From: Maritimibacter alkaliphilus
GTDB lineage: Bacteria > Pseudomonadota > Alphaproteobacteria > Rhodobacterales > Rhodobacteraceae
Direction of reading: 5' to 3'
Length of the DNA: 64,000 nt
Assembly (NCBI RefSeq): GCF_019801605.1
Contig: NZ_JAHVIT010000002.1
Coordinates: forward strand, 1,488,001 to 1,552,000
The notes beneath the pieces are model-generated. The model made no database searches and was not told the origin of the DNA. It saw only the letters and a program-made list of their open reading frames with translations. Of this stretch, positions 1 through 8,221 are shown piece after piece (the first letter of the stretch is position 1; every line of letters starts with the position of its first letter). Both the position numbers and the translations under genes were made by a program.

Positions 1-468
1 GTGGTGAAGGTGCAGAGCGCCCGCGAGATGCTGGAGGCGGTGCAGGCCGCGCTGCCCGTGGAGGCGGCCGTCTTTGCCGCCGCGGTGGCGGACTGGCGCG
101 TCGCCTCTGCCAGCGGGTCCAAGATCAAGAAACAGCCGGGCGGCGCGCTACCGGTGCTGGAGTTCGCCGAGAACCCCGACATCCTTGCCACCGTCAGCCA
201 GATGGGGCAGGGCCGTCCGCCGCTGGTGGTGGGCTTTGCCGCCGAGACCGACGACGTGGTGGCCAATGCCACCGCCAAGCGCGCGCGCAAGGGCTGCGAC
301 TGGATCGTCGCCAATGACGTGCGCCCCGAGACCGGGATCATGGGCGGCTCAGAGAACGCCGTAGTCCTCATCACCGACACCGGGTCCGAGGACTGGCCCC
401 GCATGACCAAGGAGGCGGTGGCCACGCGCCTTGCCGCCCGTATCGCCGAGACGCTGGAGACCGAATGA
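1..468 (+). CDS. coaBC: Phosphopantothenate--cysteine ligase domain of CoaBC (5' truncated by window)
   Basis: C-terminal part of the bifunctional coenzyme A biosynthesis protein. CoaB joins cysteine to 4'-phosphopantothenate using CTP and CoaC then decarboxylates the product. What is visible is the end of the CoaB Rossmann-like domain: the AAVADWRV segment followed by KIKK, the ENPDIL motif, and GFAAET then ANDV, all in the order expected for CoaB. The frame is open to the first base, so the CoaC domain and most of CoaB lie outside the window, and the GTG at base 1 is not a real start. Its stop codon overlaps the dut start in an ATGA arrangement, so the two are probably translationally coupled. 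Confidence 0.93.
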   Translation: MVKVQSAREMLEAVQAALPVEAAVFAAAVADWRVASASGSKIKKQPGGALPVLEFAENPDILATVSQMGQGRPPLVVGFAAETDDVVANATAKRARKGCDWIVANDVRPETGIMGGSENAVVLITDTGSEDWPRMTKEAVATRLAARIAETLETE

Positions 469-941
469 CCGCCCCCATCCCCGTGAAGCTGCAACGGCTG
501 CCCGAGGCCGACGCCACGATCCCGCTGCCCGCCTACGAGACGACCGGCGCCGCGGGCGCAGACCTGCGCGCCAACCTGCCCGAGGCCGACCGTGCCGCGG
601 GCATCACGCTGGCCCCGGGGGGGCGCGCCCTGATCCCCACCGGCCTGCGGCTGGAGATCCCCGAAGGCTACGAGATCCAGATCCGCCCGCGCTCGGGTCT
701 TGCGCTGAAGCACGGGATCACCCTGCCGAACACGCCGGGCACGATCGACAGCGACTATCGCGGTCCCCTTGGCGTGATCCTGATGAACGCGGGGCAGGAG
801 CCCTTCACCGTCGCCCATGGCGACCGCGTCGCGCAGGCCGTGCTGGCCCCCGTGGTGCAGGCGGCCTTTGCGCTGGTCGAGGAGGCCCTGAGCGAGACCG
901 CGCGGGGCGAGGGCGGCTTCGGCTCCACCGGGCGGGGCTGA
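465..941 (+). CDS. dut: Deoxyuridine 5'-triphosphate nucleotidohydrolase (dUTPase)
   Basis: Hydrolyses dUTP to dUMP and pyrophosphate, keeping uracil out of DNA and supplying dUMP for thymidylate synthesis. At 158 residues it has the usual length of trimeric dUTPases, and the conserved motifs are readable in order: [36 protein letters not shown] and the C-terminal GEGGFGSTG, which closes over the active site. The ATG overlaps the coaBC stop, and a ThiF-like gene starts 10 bases after its own stop, so coaBC-dut-thiF probably form one operon. The coaBC-dut pairing is common in proteobacteria. Confidence 0.97.
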   Translation: MTAPIPVKLQRLPEADATIPLPAYETTGAAGADLRANLPEADRAAGITLAPGGRALIPTGLRLEIPEGYEIQIRPRSGLALKHGITLPNTPGTIDSDYRGPLGVILMNAGQEPFTVAHGDRVAQAVLAPVVQAAFALVEEALSETARGEGGFGSTGRG

Positions 942-951
942 GGCGGGGCGG

Positions 952-2028
952 ATGGCGCTGATCCTCGGCCTCTGCGTCCTGCTCTACGCACTGGCGGCGC
1001 TGCTGCGCCTGCCGCCTGCGCTGCGGTGGGCACTGCCGCTGGGGCTCTATGCCTTGACGCTGCTCATCCACGTGACCCTGCCCGAAGGCCATGCGCTGCG
1101 GGCTGCCACCGGCGGCAGCGCGGTGCCGTGGCTCTTCCTCGGTGCCACGGCTGCCGTGGTGCTGATCTACCGCGAGGGCCTGCGCCGCCTGCGCGCCAAG
1201 GTCGCCGCGAAGGATGCCGCGACCGCCGCCGAGGCCCCCGCACAGGGCCCGTTTAGCGCCAGCGAGTTGGACCGCTATTCCCGCCACATCATCCTGCGTG
1301 ACATCGGCGGCACCGGGCAGCGCCGCCTGAAGGACGCCCGGGTGCTGGTGATCGGGGCCGGGGGACTGGGGGCGCCTGCGCTGCTCTACCTCGCCGCGGC
1401 GGGCGTGGGCCGCATCGGGGTGATCGACAACGACGTGGTGGAGGGTACCAACCTGCAACGGCAGGTGATCCATCGCGACGCGGACATCGGCACGCCCAAG
1501 GCGCTGTCTGCCGCGCGGGCCATGGAGGCGCTGAACCCTTTCATCGAGGTGCGCCCCTACAACCGGGCCCTGACCGAGGAGATCGCCGCCGATCTCTTTG
1601 CCGACTATGACCTGATCCTCGACGGTACCGACAATTTCGCCACCCGCTACCTCGCCAACCGCGTGGCGGTGGCGCAGGGCAAGCCGCTCGTCTCGGGCGC
1701 GCTGTCGCAATGGGAGGGGCAGGTCAGCACCTACGACCCCGCCAAGGGCGCGCCCTGCTACCAGTGCATCGTCCCGCAGGAACCCCCCGCCGAACTGGCC
1801 CCCGCCTGTGCCATCGCGGGCGTGCTGGGGCCGCTGCCCGGCGTCGTCGGCTCGATGATGGCGGTGGAGACGGTCAAGCTGATCACCCGGGCCGGGCAGG
1901 ACCTGCGCGGCCGGATGATAATCTATGACGCACTCTGGAACGAGACCCGCCAGATCACCCTCAAGCCACGCCCGCATTGCCCGGTTTGCGGAACCGGGGG
2001 ACTGGCGAAGCACACGACATCACACTAA
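952..2028 (+). CDS. ThiF/MoeB/HesA-family adenylyltransferase with N-terminal membrane segments
   Basis: E1-like enzyme that would adenylate the C-terminal glycine of a ubiquitin-like sulfur carrier (MoaD or ThiS type), for molybdopterin or thiamine synthesis. The catalytic part starts near residue 100 (SRHIILRDIGGTGQ). It has the nucleotide-binding GAGGLGAP loop near residue 132, the NLQRQVIH arginine motif, and two CxxC pairs (Cys269/272 and Cys343/346) that form the structural zinc site, plus an APAC cysteine near 285. The odd part is residues 1 to about 85, which are very hydrophobic and read as two or three membrane helices, so the enzyme is probably anchored. MoeB or ThiF cannot be decided, since no carrier gene is adjacent. 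Confidence 0.85.
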   Translation: MALILGLCVLLYALAALLRLPPALRWALPLGLYALTLLIHVTLPEGHALRAATGGSAVPWLFLGATAAVVLIYREGLRRLRAKVAAKDAATAAEAPAQGPFSASELDRYSRHIILRDIGGTGQRRLKDARVLVIGAGGLGAPALLYLAAAGVGRIGVIDNDVVEGTNLQRQVIHRDADIGTPKALSAARAMEALNPFIEVRPYNRALTEEIAADLFADYDLILDGTDNFATRYLANRVAVAQGKPLVSGALSQWEGQVSTYDPAKGAPCYQCIVPQEPPAELAPACAIAGVLGPLPGVVGSMMAVETVKLITRAGQDLRGRMIIYDALWNETRQITLKPRPHCPVCGTGGLAKHTTSH

Positions 2029-2050
2029 CTTTTGAGCAAAGGAGCATAAC

Positions 2051-4075
2051 ATGACAAATCCACTGCTCACGACTTGGGACACCCCTTTCGACATCGCGCC
2101 CTTCGACCGGATCAGCGATGAGGATTTCGCACCCGCCCTCGACAAGGCCCTGGCTGCGCACAAGGCCGAGATCGACGCCATCGCCGCGTCTGACGAGGCC
2201 CCGACCTTCGAGAACACGCTGGCCGCCATCGCTGCCTCGGGCGAGTCGCTGGACAAGGTACTCTCCGTCTTCTTCACCGTGGCGGGGGCCGACAGCAACG
2301 AGACCCGCGAGGCCCTGCAGCGTGACTTCTCGCCCAAGCTGGCGGCGCATTCCTCGGAATTCTACGCCAACAAGGCGTTGTTCCAGCGTATCCAGACGCT
2401 GTGGGACAGCCGCGAGAGCCTTGGGCTGGAGGCCGACGACGCCCGCCTGCTGGAGCTGACCCACCGCGATTTCGTGCGTGCCGGTGCCGCGCTGGAGGGC
2501 GCAGAGGCCGAACGGCTGAAGGAGGTGAAATCCCGCCTCGCCGTGCTGGGCACGCAGTTCACCCAGAACCTGCTGGCAGACGAGCGGGGCTGGTTCATGG
2601 AACTGGCCGAAACCGACCTCTCGGGCCTGCCGGACTTCGTGGTTTCCTCCGCCCGGGCGGCAGGCAAGGAGAAGGGCGTCGCGGGCCCCGCGATCACGCT
2701 TTCGCGCTCGCTGATCGTGCCCTTCCTGCAGTATTCCACCCGCCGCGACCTGCGCGAGAAGGCATGGCGCGCCTGGACGTCCCGCGGGGAGATGGCCGAG
2801 GCAACCGACAACCGTGCCATCGCGGCCGAGATCCTCGCGCTGCGCGACGAACGGGCGAAGCTTCTGGGTTACGAGACCTTTGCCGCCTACAAGCTGGAAA
2901 CCGAGATGGCCGGGACGGCGCAGAACGTGCGCGACCTGCTGATGCAGGTCTGGAAGCCGGCCAAGTCGCAGGCCGAGGCCGACGAGTGGATCCTCGGCCA
3001 GATGATGAAGAACGACGGCGTGAACGGCGCGCTGGAGCCCTGGGACTGGCGCTTCTACTCCGAGAAGCGGCGCAAGCAGGAGCATGACCTCGACGAGACC
3101 GCGCTCAAGCCCTACCTGCAGCTCGACCGGATGATTGAGGCGGTTTTCGACACTGCGCACCGGCTCTTCGAACTGAACTTCCAGCCGCTCGACCTGCCGC
3201 TCTACCATCCTGATTGCCGGGCGTGGGAAGTGACCCGCGGCGGCGAACACGTGGGCGTCTTCATCGGGGATTACTTCGCCCGCGGCTCGAAACGCTCGGG
3301 CGCGTGGTGTTCGGCGATGCGTAGCCAGGCCAAGAAACCGCGTGTCCAGACGCCGATCGTGATCAACGTCTGCAACTTCGCCGCGCCGCCGGAAGGGGAG
3401 CCTGCGCTGCTCTCCTACGACGATGCGCGCACGCTCTTCCACGAGTTCGGCCATGCGCTGCACCAGCTGCTCTCGGACGTGAGCTGGGAACGCTACTCGG
3501 GCACCTCGGTCGCCCGGGACTTCGTCGAACTGCCGAGCCAGCTCTACGAGCACTGGCTGGAGGTACCCGAAGTGCTGCAACGCTTCGCCACCCACGCCGA
3601 GACCGGCGAGGCGATGCCGCAGGACATGCTGGAGAAGGTGCTGAAGGCCGCGACCTACGACCAGGGCTTCCAGACCGTGGAATATGTCGCCTCGGCGCTG
3701 GTGGACCTGGAATTCCACGACGGCCCGCCGCCCGCCGATCCGATGGCGAAACAGGCCGAGGTCCTCGCCGGCATCGGCATGCCGCACGCGGTGGTCATGC
3801 GGCACGCGACGCCGCATTTCGCCCATGTCTTCTCGGGCGACGGCTACTCCTCGGGTTACTACAGCTACATGTGGTCCGAGGTGATGGACGCCGACGCCTT
3901 CGAGGCCTTCGAGGAGGCAGGCGATGCCTTCGACGCGACCACCGCCCAATCGCTGCAGGAGAACATCCTCTCCAAGGGCGGATCGGTGGAGGCGGACAAG
4001 CTCTACATCGCCTTCCGCGGCCGCTTGCCGGGGGTTGATGCGCTGTTGAAGGGGCGCGGGCTGCTGCCGGTCTGA
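2051..4075 (+). CDS. M3-family oligopeptidase (peptidyl-dipeptidase/oligopeptidase A type)
   Basis: Cytosolic zinc metallopeptidase of the thimet-oligopeptidase family, which degrades short peptides released by larger proteases. The 674-residue length fits the bacterial Dcp/PrlC group. The zinc-binding HEFGH motif is at residues 464-468 (FHEFGHALHQLL), with the downstream third-ligand region FVELPSQLYEHW and the conserved substrate-binding GYYSYMWS near the C-terminus. A GGAGCA ribosome binding site sits just before the ATG. Dipeptidyl carboxypeptidase (Dcp) and oligopeptidase A (PrlC) cannot be separated by eye, so no symbol is given. A near-perfect 32-base palindrome follows the gene. Confidence 0.93.
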   Translation: MTNPLLTTWDTPFDIAPFDRISDEDFAPALDKALAAHKAEIDAIAASDEAPTFENTLAAIAASGESLDKVLSVFFTVAGADSNETREALQRDFSPKLAAHSSEFYANKALFQRIQTLWDSRESLGLEADDARLLELTHRDFVRAGAALEGAEAERLKEVKSRLAVLGTQFTQNLLADERGWFMELAETDLSGLPDFVVSSARAAGKEKGVAGPAITLSRSLIVPFLQYSTRRDLREKAWRAWTSRGEMAEATDNRAIAAEILALRDERAKLLGYETFAAYKLETEMAGTAQNVRDLLMQVWKPAKSQAEADEWILGQMMKNDGVNGALEPWDWRFYSEKRRKQEHDLDETALKPYLQLDRMIEAVFDTAHRLFELNFQPLDLPLYHPDCRAWEVTRGGEHVGVFIGDYFARGSKRSGAWCSAMRSQAKKPRVQTPIVINVCNFAAPPEGEPALLSYDDARTLFHEFGHALHQLLSDVSWERYSGTSVARDFVELPSQLYEHWLEVPEVLQRFATHAETGEAMPQDMLEKVLKAATYDQGFQTVEYVASALVDLEFHDGPPPADPMAKQAEVLAGIGMPHAVVMRHATPHFAHVFSGDGYSSGYYSYMWSEVMDADAFEAFEEAGDAFDATTAQSLQENILSKGGSVEADKLYIAFRGRLPGVDALLKGRGLLPV

Positions 4076-4131
4076 CGGCGCAGCTGACAGCCTGTCTGCC
4101 GCCCGATTTCCGGGGGGTAAGCTCTTGAATT

Positions 4132-4163
4132 CACAAGGCCGGGCGCTAGCGTCCGGCCTTGTG
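4132..4163 (+). terminator. Long palindromic hairpin after the M3 peptidase gene
   Basis: Arms CACAAGGCCGG (4132-4142) and CCGGCCTTGTG (4153-4163) are perfect complements, and the ten-base centre is itself almost self-complementary (CGCTAGCG), so the whole 32 bases pair with one G-T wobble. No T-run follows, so this is a strong hairpin but not a textbook intrinsic terminator. Confidence 0.5.
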
Positions 4164-4269
4164 CACCATTGCATACCTGCATTGACGAGGTTGCACTTTA
4201 CACGGCACAGTCATGCGTCAGGGTGGCTCTGGACGGGGCAGGAGACCTCGTCCGCGAGAGGAGCTTCCC

Positions 4270-5577
4270 ATGTTGAATTTCATCGCCCGGCCGATGGTCC
4301 GGGTCGTCGACCGTTACCTGCCGGATCCCTATATTTTCGTCATCATCCTGACCGTCGTGGTCATGGCCGCGGCCATGCTCTTCGAGGGCCAGTCGCCGAT
4401 GGCCGTTGCCGCGATGTGGGGCGATGGCTTCTGGGCGCTGCTGCAATTCGCCATGCAGATGGTGCTGGTGCTGGTCACCGGCTACATGATGGCCTCCACC
4501 CCGCTGGTGCGGAAGGGGCTGGCCAAGCTGGCCGGGCTGGCCAGCAGCGCCGGGGGCGCGATCCTGCTGGTGAGCGTCGTCTCCCTGGCGGCAAGCTGGA
4601 TCAACTGGGGCTTCGGCCTCGTGGTCGGTGCGCTCTTTGCCAAGGAGATCGCCAAGCAGGTGCGGGTCGACTACCGGCTGCTGATCGCCTCGGCCTATTC
4701 CGGCTTCATCGTCTGGCACGGTGGCCTCGCGGGGTCGGTCCCGTTGGCGATCGCCACGGCGGGCCATCCCTTCGAGGCGCAGATCGGCGTGATCGGCACC
4801 TCGCAGACGATCTTCTCCTTCTTCAACCTCGCCATCGTGGTGGCGCTCTTCATCGTGGTGCCGCTCGTGAACCGGATGATGCTGCCCTCCGAGGCGGACA
4901 GCGTCTTTGTCGATCCGGCCCTGCTGGAGGAGAAGGAGGTGAAACAGCCCGAGGTGATGACCCCCGCCGAGCGGCTGCAGAACTCGATGATCCTGACCGG
5001 GCTGATCGGCCTCGCCGGGATTGCCTACCTGGTCCAGTATTTCCTCGGCGGCGGCACCCTGACGCTGAACATCGTGAACTTCCTCTTCCTGATCGTGGCG
5101 ATCATCCTCCACGGTACCCCGCGCAACCTGCTGGCCGCGCTGGAAGAGGGGGTGAAGGGCGCCTCGGGCATCGTGATCCAGTTCCCGTTCTACGCGGGCA
5201 TCATGGCGATCATGGTGCAATCGGGCCTCGCGGCCTCGGTCTCGGAATGGCTGGTCTCGCTGGCCACGCCGGGCAGCTTCCCCTTCTTCGCCTTTATCAG
5301 CGCGGGGATCGTGAACTTCTTCGTGCCCTCGGGCGGCGGGCAATGGGCGGTGCAGGCCCCCGTGATCCTGCCCGCGGCCGAGGCGCTTGGTGTCGATGCG
5401 GCGCGTGCGGCCATGGCGGTGGCCTGGGGCGATGCCTGGACCAACATGGTGCAACCCTTCTGGGCGCTGCCGATCCTGGGCATCGCAGGGCTGAAGGCCA
5501 AGGACATCATGGGCTTCTGCACGCTGCACCTGATCCTATCCGGCGCGATCATCGCCCTGGGGCTGACGGTCCTGTGA
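4270..5577 (+). CDS. atoE: Short-chain fatty acid transporter, AtoE family
   Basis: Integral inner-membrane protein of the AtoE/short-chain fatty acid transporter family, taken to move acetoacetate, butyrate or similar short acids. The 435-residue protein has about ten to twelve hydrophobic segments. Family-typical stretches include the opening FIARPMVRVVDRYLPDP, SWINWGFGLVVGALFAKEI, the HGTPRNLL segment and the glycine-rich PSGGGQWAVQAP motif near residue 360. I start at 4270 because GAGAGGAG lies eight bases upstream. An in-frame ATG at 4213 would add a basic, non-family extension of 19 residues. No acyl-CoA transferase or thiolase is next to it, so the substrate is inferred only from the family. 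Confidence 0.88.
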   Translation: MLNFIARPMVRVVDRYLPDPYIFVIILTVVVMAAAMLFEGQSPMAVAAMWGDGFWALLQFAMQMVLVLVTGYMMASTPLVRKGLAKLAGLASSAGGAILLVSVVSLAASWINWGFGLVVGALFAKEIAKQVRVDYRLLIASAYSGFIVWHGGLAGSVPLAIATAGHPFEAQIGVIGTSQTIFSFFNLAIVVALFIVVPLVNRMMLPSEADSVFVDPALLEEKEVKQPEVMTPAERLQNSMILTGLIGLAGIAYLVQYFLGGGTLTLNIVNFLFLIVAIILHGTPRNLLAALEEGVKGASGIVIQFPFYAGIMAIMVQSGLAASVSEWLVSLATPGSFPFFAFISAGIVNFFVPSGGGQWAVQAPVILPAAEALGVDAARAAMAVAWGDAWTNMVQPFWALPILGIAGLKAKDIMGFCTLHLILSGAIIALGLTVL

Positions 5578-5715
5578 CCCTGCGGGCGGGGGAGGGGCCC
5601 GGTCTGAGCGATATCTGCCCGACCGATATCCGCAGCGCCCCCTCTCGCGGGGGGCGGCGGCCGGGCGAGACATGGCCCCCTTTGAACGGGGAAACTGTAA
5701 ACGATGCAGCGAGAA

Positions 5716-5779
5716 GGGGGCGCTGCCCCCTCTTGGCCTGCGGCCAATTCACCCCCGGAGTATTTCGGGAAAGATGAGG
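5716..5779. repeat. GC-rich intergenic repeat element, copy 1
   Basis: Begins GGGGGCGCTGCCCCC, passes a short variable GC stem, then CCCCCGGAGTATTTCGGG and AAAGATGAGG. A second copy in the same arrangement lies at 18752-18817. Both copies are intergenic and can fold into two hairpins. Confidence 0.7.
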
Positions 5780-5818
5780 GCCGGGCGCACCGTGGTGGGA
5801 TGTCGGGCCTGGAACGCG

Positions 5819-5844
5819 AAAGGCCGCCCCTGGGGGCGGCCTTT
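5819..5844 (-). terminator. Intrinsic terminator of the capsule-type operon
   Basis: Perfect 12-base arms AAAGGCCGCCCC and GGGGCGGCCTTT with a two-base loop, 21 bases beyond the stop of the phosphomannomutase gene on the minus strand. The arm ends in TTT on that strand. Confidence 0.75.
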
Positions 5845-5865
5845 GTCTGTTCGGGCGAGGGGGGA

Positions 5866-7362
5866 TCAGAAGGTCTGATCGTAGTCGCCGACGCCGGGTT
5901 CGGTGCGGATCACGTCGTCGATCTCCTTGAAGATCGCGCGCAGTTCCTCTTCGCTTTCCGAGCTTTCGCAGACCACGACGAGGTTCGGCGTATTGGACGA
6001 GGCGCGGACAAGGCCCCAGGAGCCGTTCTCGAGGATCACGCGGGCGCCATTCACGGTGACGACTTCCTTGATGGGCTTGCCGGCAAAGGTGTCGCCGGCC
6101 TCGGCCTTGGCGACCAGCTTCTGCACCAGGCGCTCGAGGATGTCGTATTTCTCGGTATCCGCGGCGTAGGGCGACATGGTGGGCGTCGACCAGGTCTTGG
6201 GCAGGGCCTTGCGCAGGTCCGACATCTGCATGTCGGGGTTGCGGTCCATCAGCTTGCAGATCTCGACTGCGACGCGCATGCCGTCATCGTAGCCGCGGCC
6301 CACGGGCTCGGCCATGAAGTAGTGGCCGGATTTCTCGAAGCCGGCGAGCGCACCCAACTCGTGCACGCGGCGCTTCATGTGGGAGTGGCCGGTCTTCCAG
6401 TAATCCGCCTTGACGCCGTTTGCCTTGAGCTCGGGGTCGGAGGCGAAGAGGCCGGTGGATTTCACGTCCGCCACGAAGGTCGAGCCGGGGTAGAGCTTGG
6501 AGAGGTCGCGGGCCATGATGACACCGACCTTGTCGGCGAAGATTTCCTCGCCCTCGTCGTCCACCACGCCGCAGCGGTCGCCGTCCCCGTCGAAGCCGAG
6601 CGCGAAGTCCGCGCCGGAGGCCTTCACGCTGTCGGCCATGTCATGGAGCATCTCCATGGCCTCGGGGTTCGGGTTGTAGTTCGGGAAGGTGTAGTCGAGC
6701 GTGTTGTGGCTCTCGACAACCTCGACACCGAGACGCTCGAAGAGGGCCGGGGCGTAGGCCGCGGCGGTGCCGTTGCCGGTGGCGCAGACGACCTTCAGCT
6801 TGCGGGTCATTTTGAAGTCACCGACGAGGTCGTCCATGTAGGCATCCCAGACGCCTTCGACGAACTCGTAGGAGCCGCCGGCGCGGGCCTCGCCCTTGCC
6901 TTCCAGCACGATCTCCTTCAGCTCGCCCATCTCGTCCGGGCCGTGGGTCAGGGGCATGTCGAAGCCCATCTTCACGCCGGTCCAGCCGTTCGGGTTGTGC
7001 GAGGCGGTGACCATGGCCACGGCGCAGCCCCCGAGGTGGAAGGAGGAGAAATAGGCCATCGGCGTGATGCAGGGGCCGATGTCCTTCACCTTGATGCCGG
7101 CCTGCATGAGACCGAGGATCAGGGCGTTCTTGATGGCGAGCGAGTAGTCGCGGTAGTCGTTGCCGACCGCGATGACCGGCTCGATGCCGCGCTTGATCAT
7201 CTGGGTGCCGAGGCCGAGGCCGAGGGCCGTCATGCCGGGCAGGTTGATCTCTTCGGGGTATTTCCAGCGGGCGTCATACTCGCGGAAACCCGTCGGCTTG
7301 ATCATCGGATCGCGCAGGAATTCCCAGGTGTTCGGCGTCACGTCGGCAATGGGTTTGGTCAC
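5866..7362 (-). CDS. Phosphomannomutase/phosphoglucomutase
   Basis: Alpha-D-phosphohexomutase that interconverts hexose 6- and 1-phosphates, the precursors of nucleotide sugars for surface polysaccharide. The 498-residue protein has the family's four domains. The phosphoserine loop TASHNPNG places the catalytic serine at residue 121, the magnesium loop DGDGDR is at 258-263, a sugar-binding GFEKSGHYF segment lies near 340, and the phosphate-binding RASSNTPNL motif is close to the end. It is last in a minus-strand operon with kpsT, kpsE and kdsA, starting 24 bases after kdsA, which suggests a role in capsule or LPS sugar supply. AlgC/ManB-type dual specificity is likely but not provable from sequence. 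Confidence 0.93.
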   Translation of the reverse strand: MTKPIADVTPNTWEFLRDPMIKPTGFREYDARWKYPEEINLPGMTALGLGLGTQMIKRGIEPVIAVGNDYRDYSLAIKNALILGLMQAGIKVKDIGPCITPMAYFSSFHLGGCAVAMVTASHNPNGWTGVKMGFDMPLTHGPDEMGELKEIVLEGKGEARAGGSYEFVEGVWDAYMDDLVGDFKMTRKLKVVCATGNGTAAAYAPALFERLGVEVVESHNTLDYTFPNYNPNPEAMEMLHDMADSVKASGADFALGFDGDGDRCGVVDDEGEEIFADKVGVIMARDLSKLYPGSTFVADVKSTGLFASDPELKANGVKADYWKTGHSHMKRRVHELGALAGFEKSGHYFMAEPVGRGYDDGMRVAVEICKLMDRNPDMQMSDLRKALPKTWSTPTMSPYAADTEKYDILERLVQKLVAKAEAGDTFAGKPIKEVVTVNGARVILENGSWGLVRASSNTPNLVVVCESSESEEELRAIFKEIDDVIRTEPGVGDYDQTF

Positions 7363-7386
7363 GTTGGTCTCGCTCTAATGTTCTTT

Positions 7387-8220
7387 TTACAAACGGATCG
7401 GGTCGGCCTTGGCCAGACGGTCGAAGGCCATCAGGCTGGCAATGAGTTTGTCCATCTCATGTAACGGGATCATGTTCGGCCCGTCGCTCGGCGCGTTATC
7501 GGGATCCTCGTGGGTCTCGATGAAAACGGCCGCGATGCCCAGAGAAACGGCAGCCCGGGCCATGACTGGCGCGAATTCGCGCTGTCCGCCGGAGGAGCCG
7601 CCCTTGCCGCCGGGCTGCTGCACGGAATGGGTCGCGTCCATGACCACGGGGTAGCCGGTCTGGGCCATCTGGGGCAGGCCGCGCATGTCGGCCACGAGGG
7701 TGTTGTAGCCGAAGGAGGTGCCGCGCTCGGTCAGCAGGATGCGCTCGTTGCCGGTGGAGGCGATCTTGGCCGCCACGTTGGGCATGTCCCACGGCGCGAG
7801 GAACTGGCCCTTCTTCACGTTGATCGCGGCCCCGGTTTCGCCGGCGGCGATCAGGAGGTCGGTCTGGCGGCAGAGGAAGGCGGGGATCTGCATCACGTCC
7901 ACGACCTCGGCCACGGGGACGCATTGCGCCTCGCTGTGGATGTCGGTCAGGACCGGAACGCCGAACTTTTCCTTCACGCCCGCGAGGACCTCGAGGCCCT
8001 TGTCCATGCCAAGCCCGCGCTTGCCCGAAAGCGAGGTGCGGTTGGCCTTGTCATAGGAGCCCTTGAAGATGAACTGCGCGCCGTGGGCCGCGCAGATCTC
8101 CTTCATGGTGCCTGCGATCATGTGGGCGTGGTCTGCGCTTTCCAGCTGGCAGGGGCCCGCGATCACTGTCAGCGGGGCGTCGTTGCCCACCGAGAGTGCG
8201 CCAATCTCTACTGTTTTCAT
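7387..8220 (-). CDS. kdsA: 3-deoxy-8-phosphooctulonate synthase (KDO-8-phosphate synthase)
   Basis: Condenses phosphoenolpyruvate with D-arabinose 5-phosphate to make KDO 8-phosphate, the precursor of the KDO in lipid A core and in group 2 capsule linkers. The 277-residue length is typical. Visible signatures are GPCQLES at the start, FKGSYDKANRTS near residue 52, TDIHSEAQ, NVKKGQFLAPWDM, and VMDATHSVQQPGG with GGQREF. Near the end is an IETHEDPDNAPSDGPNM segment. Only one base separates the kpsE stop from its ATG, tying KDO production directly to the capsule export genes. Confidence 0.97.
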   Translation of the reverse strand: MKTVEIGALSVGNDAPLTVIAGPCQLESADHAHMIAGTMKEICAAHGAQFIFKGSYDKANRTSLSGKRGLGMDKGLEVLAGVKEKFGVPVLTDIHSEAQCVPVAEVVDVMQIPAFLCRQTDLLIAAGETGAAINVKKGQFLAPWDMPNVAAKIASTGNERILLTERGTSFGYNTLVADMRGLPQMAQTGYPVVMDATHSVQQPGGKGGSSGGQREFAPVMARAAVSLGIAAVFIETHEDPDNAPSDGPNMIPLHEMDKLIASLMAFDRLAKADPIRL

Positions 8221-8221
8221 A

